Below, piece by piece: positions 60,449-64,000 of a DNA stretch of 64,000 nt (position 1 is its first letter; each line of letters opens with the position of its first letter). Where the stretch lies: NCBI RefSeq assembly GCF_910591885.1, contig NC_063282.1, forward strand, positions 6,399,501 to 6,463,500, read 5' to 3'. The stretch is from Bombus terrestris. Its lineage: Eukaryota > Arthropoda > Insecta > Hymenoptera > Apidae. The position numbers and the translations under genes are program-made. Below the pieces are notes generated by a model. That model was given only the letters and a program-made list of their open reading frames with translations, did not search any database and was not told where the DNA came from.

Positions 60449-63312
60449 AATTGAAAATCGTGCCTCTGCTAGAAGATATCCTTTCATATTCATGGAAAAG
60501 TTTGAAAATAATTAGCTTCTTCTATATTCTATTTCGATAAATTTAACCAGACACAGTAAACTTCCTTATGCCCACTGAAGCCAGTCTCAAATTGTAGTGC
60601 ATTCTGTGTTCTTTGAAAAATTGCTCTTAAAAGAGCAATTTTTATTATTATCGACTAAAACAATGTCTTCTACAGGCGTAGAAAAATATTTGACTCTGGA
60701 AGGGTTATTAAACAAATTGAACGAATGAATAGAAATTTCAGAGAAAGCATGCGAAAGCTCGTGATTTTCTCTTCTATGAACGTTTCTAGATTTCATTTAG
60801 ATTTTCAATTATAGCGAACTATATAAAGTTAGAGGAAATTATAACCAATTATGGTAAATTGATTATGGTAAACAATTATAATAGATCATAATCGACTGTA
60901 GCAATTTATATTAAGTGTAGTTATTCTTTAGTTTTTTTTTAAATAATAAAAAAAATGCCCCATTCTCCGACATCCTTGCTGACAGCTTCTCATCTTAATT
61001 ACTAAAAAAATCTCTTGTAAAATGGGAGAATGGGGATGGAGGGTCTCTTTTATCGTAGCACACAAATGTAAAAGAGGAACGAGAGTATAGGTGCAGGAGA
61101 ATACTGTCGTTTTCGTGCGTACGTCCGGAATCAAAAGTGCTGAAAATCAGTGTGGGCGCCGATTCGTGGGCGTGCCACGTTATAGTTCGCTCCATGTATA
61201 GAAACGACGATAGAAAAGGGCGGCGTATTCCTCGATGGAACAAGATTGCACGTACGTACGTACGTATAAGGCCACATACTGTTTTCTCAAATTAATCTTT
61301 CGTTCGACATCTTCGAACGCGCCGACTGGCATGGCGCCGCATCAAAGCAGTTTCCCTTCCTAGAAGCAATCCAAATAAAGGAATCACGTTTCTCGTAATT
61401 TGTCGCAATAGCTCCGCGACGATAACGCTCCGAAATAAAACGATTTGCGGGAAGTTGTAAAGCTCACTAGCTCGTAAATCATGAAGCTTCAAATGGCAGA
61501 GATTACGTTCCTTCTAGGCAGCGTAATCATCACATTAGAAAAGATTTTATTGATATTTCGCACGAAATTAGCACGATTTTCGAACAGCCAAGTTTTCGTG
61601 TAATTGTTTTATTAAGAATAACTCTTTATGATCATTCCTCGAAAGTTTATTTCGGTTATAACACTCTCTGCTCCGGAAGCCTGCAGATTTTAATAGCATA
61701 GTGTGTTCTCATTGCGGTCGTGGCTCATTTGCGGTAACCGACAGAGTGGATCTGGCCTTAAATAAGTAAATGAGAAAAACAAGTTTTAATAGAAAGTACG
61801 AACAATACTCGATAATCCGATAATTAAAAGGATGTTACGAACGAAACTCGATATTTGGAAATTCAAACATTCTAGACTTAAACGTTTTAAGCTCTAGATT
61901 TCACTCGAACTCACACTCGAAGCGTTCAACGAATTGAACATTTTTAAAGAAACGAATTATCAAAAAACTGTTGCACGTTTGAACGTAAAATTGAAGCAAA
62001 ATATCCCCTCGAAGATAAATTCTCCCCTAACATAATCTAGCTCGTATACTTTGGTAGATTTTAAAGATATTTATCATTATATTCTAGAAGAGGGTGATAG
62101 TCACCAAGAGTATACTGGAATTATTCATTAGAAAGGCTAAAGATACAAAAACAGTTGAAGTTCGACGCTGTAAAAATTTTCCTTGATGTCCCCGTCGAGG
62201 ATGTCGTTCTAAGTAAGAAGACGCTAACAGACCCCGTTTGCCGTCCACTTTAATGAAGCTAATTAACCCGAATGTGTAACCATGGGGGGACAAGATGGCA
62301 TTAGTTTCGCCGCTTGAGTCGACGACCCAAAATTGGAGAGATTAACAGCATCCAATTTAACTTTGTTCGGTCGAAAACAGACGATCGCTGGTTCGCAGAA
62401 GAAATTAATGGCTATCGTCCGTTCAGTTCAAACGAGATTTTCAAGCAGTTTCTTTGGATCAATGAAAATCTTCAAAGGTGAAGACATTTTTAGAGGCGAA
62501 AGCTAATTGCTGATATAAGATAAAGGATATAATTTAATGGTAACAGATCGATTACTACGAATTGATAGTGTAATCAGAATTATTTCAAATGAAAGTTAAT
62601 CAACATTAACGTCCATTATAATATAAAACGAATCTTTTTAAAACAGAAGCTCTTTTTTCTTAAATAGCATTGTACATTTCTCATTTCACATTCTTAAAGT
62701 GGAAGGAAAATAACGATTTAGAAATAAAATAGCGTATACTAACTTTTCACCCTATTCTTTTAGGACTATCATTTGGAAAATCGGAAAATTTCCAGGGATC
62801 GTTTTCACTCCTTTAGAAAGGATTTGGGCAGTAAAAAGTTGCATAATACATATCTGCATATCCCCTACATATCCCCAACGTTTCATAAATTTTTGAATTT
62901 GCGGGCTGGGAATCTTCCCTCGTCAGTTATTTATGAAGAAAAGATATTCTTTGTAGTTTAATTTATTGAACCACTTTTTTTTAAATGATCTCAAATATCC
63001 TGGCAACCGATTACGCGCCTTACTCTGTACGATTTACTGCGCGGGGTTATTGTTCAATTCTCTGGGGGAAAATAAGTCAGTTAAAGAAGAAAATAGGAGA
63101 AGACAACGATAGAAACTACGAAAGAACAGCTGCTGTAGACGGTCGTTAATTATTCTTGCCGTTAAAAACAAGGCTAACGCGCTTGTCCAAGCTTCCCTCG
63201 TGAGAAAGTTCGCAATCATTTGCACGCCTTTTAGTTGACCACCATGTGTACAAATTGAGTCCCATGCAGAAACAGCGTTGAACATTTTCATTAGAAACAT
63301 TCTCAAGCCTCT
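60449..63312. other. No gene recognised
   Basis: AT-rich sequence with a short (CGTA)4 tetranucleotide tract at 61251-61266 and an inverted-repeat-like TTGCTCTTAAAAGAGCAA at about 60621-60638. No exon recognised. Confidence 0.45.
61251..61266. repeat. (CGTA)4 tetranucleotide tract
   Basis: Four perfect CGTA units, self-complementary in sequence. Confidence 0.95.
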
Positions 63313-63400
63313 TATCGTGCTCTTGAAATTTAATAATTCCACTTTGCAAAGTCGTTTATCGTGCTCTTAAAACTCAATAACACCACTTTGATCCTTTATC
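63313..63400 (+). repeat. Two-copy tandem duplication, about 45 bp
   Basis: TTATCGTGCTCTTGAAATTTAATAATTCCACTTTG is followed by a diverged second copy (TTATCGTGCTCTTAAAACTC..). The duplication abuts the pyrimidine-rich block to its right. Confidence 0.85.
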
Positions 63401-63800
63401 GAATTCTGAAGAATTGAAATTCCCCAAGTCTTTATCTCTCTATTTCTCCAACCCTGTAACTTTTAATTTCTTTAATTCTTGATTTCTCCAACTTCGAATT
63501 TTTAATTTTTTAATTACCGCTAACGCTCTAGTTTTTAATTTTTTTTTTTTTTTAATAGTTAATTTCTGCATTCTTTGACTCTGTAATTTTTAATTTTCTC
63601 TAATTCTCCAACTCTCTGACATTTAATTCTTTTAATTACTTTTAATGTTTTTTTTTTTTTTTTTTAATTTTCTCAATTCTTAATTTCTCTAATTCTCTAA
63701 TCTTTAATTCGTTTAGCTCTCCAACCCTTAATCTCGCAGATTCTCTAATTTTTAATTTCACCACTCTTAATTCCCCTAATTCCGTAATTTCATTGAGAAA
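63401..63800 (+). repeat. Pyrimidine-rich degenerate short repeat block
   Basis: TTTTTAATTT, TTCTCTAATTCTC and TTCTCCAACTC phrases recur with no single fixed period, and two long T runs (near 63539-63553 and 63650-63664) are embedded. This is low-complexity sequence with no coding potential. Confidence 0.85.
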
Positions 63801-64000
63801 CAAGCTCTCTGTGATTTCTGCTGAACTATTTTTGGTGTCATCTCACTCTTAACGATATTCAGCCGAATACTGTAAACAGTTGTAGCTCGTGGCAGAAGCG
63901 AACACATATTCAAACGCATGGATGAGTAGCACTCGAGACAAAGGCCTCTTTTATCCCAGAGTTCACGGACGGCTGAATAGCGAATAAAGTAGTTCAGCAG

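Noticed and set aside
1..64000. Search for CRISPR arrays, prokaryotic operons, rRNA and known conserved miRNA seeds
   Set aside because: Nothing matching was seen by eye; the sequence is eukaryotic and the spaced palindromes belong to mobile elements of differing spacing and not to an array.

Overview
The window is eukaryotic and looks like an insect nuclear genome, most likely a hymenopteran and perhaps a bee. It is AT-rich but CpG dinucleotides remain common, coding exons are small and widely spaced with GT-AG introns, and the only clearly recognisable gene gives an insect-type ARF-like protein. The taxonomic placement is an inference; no species is claimed.

Layout. About 0-42 kb is gene-poor. 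It holds a possible 5' gene end at 1.5-4.4 kb (an exon-like block whose last bases are ATG before a strong donor, and a phase-compatible candidate second exon). It also holds eight copies of one short inverted-repeat element family between 7.7 and 41.5 kb, a decayed Jockey-type LINE reverse-transcriptase fragment at 17.9-18.5 kb, a 5'-truncated LINE tail at 32.6-32.8 kb, and several unrelated, very degenerate tandem arrays with units of roughly 90-230 bp. About 43.2-48.2 kb carries the one firm gene, an Arl4 orthologue on the + strand: three coding exons (43921-44131, 45832-46047, 47993-48189) giving 207 residues with every GTPase motif intact. Downstream of it, 48.2-64 kb holds a possible long 3' UTR, a GC-rich island near 56.7-57.0 kb, another degenerate array at 57.1-57.4 kb, an unassigned long ORF at 59.85-60.45 kb and a pyrimidine-rich low-complexity block at 63.3-63.8 kb.

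The most interesting material is the short element family. Copies end in a 13-bp inverted repeat (CCAGTTAGCTGTT) flanked by TTAA, and carry two or three copies of the perfect 16-bp palindrome GACGAGTATACTCGTC. Two copies landed inside degenerate tandem arrays. Neighbouring repeat units act as the empty site and show TTAA at the insertion point, which points to a piggyBac-like non-autonomous element. One copy was later hit by a LINE with a 13-bp target duplication, so relative ages can be ordered. Another copy is a chimera joined at a palindrome. No transposase gene for this family is visible in the window.
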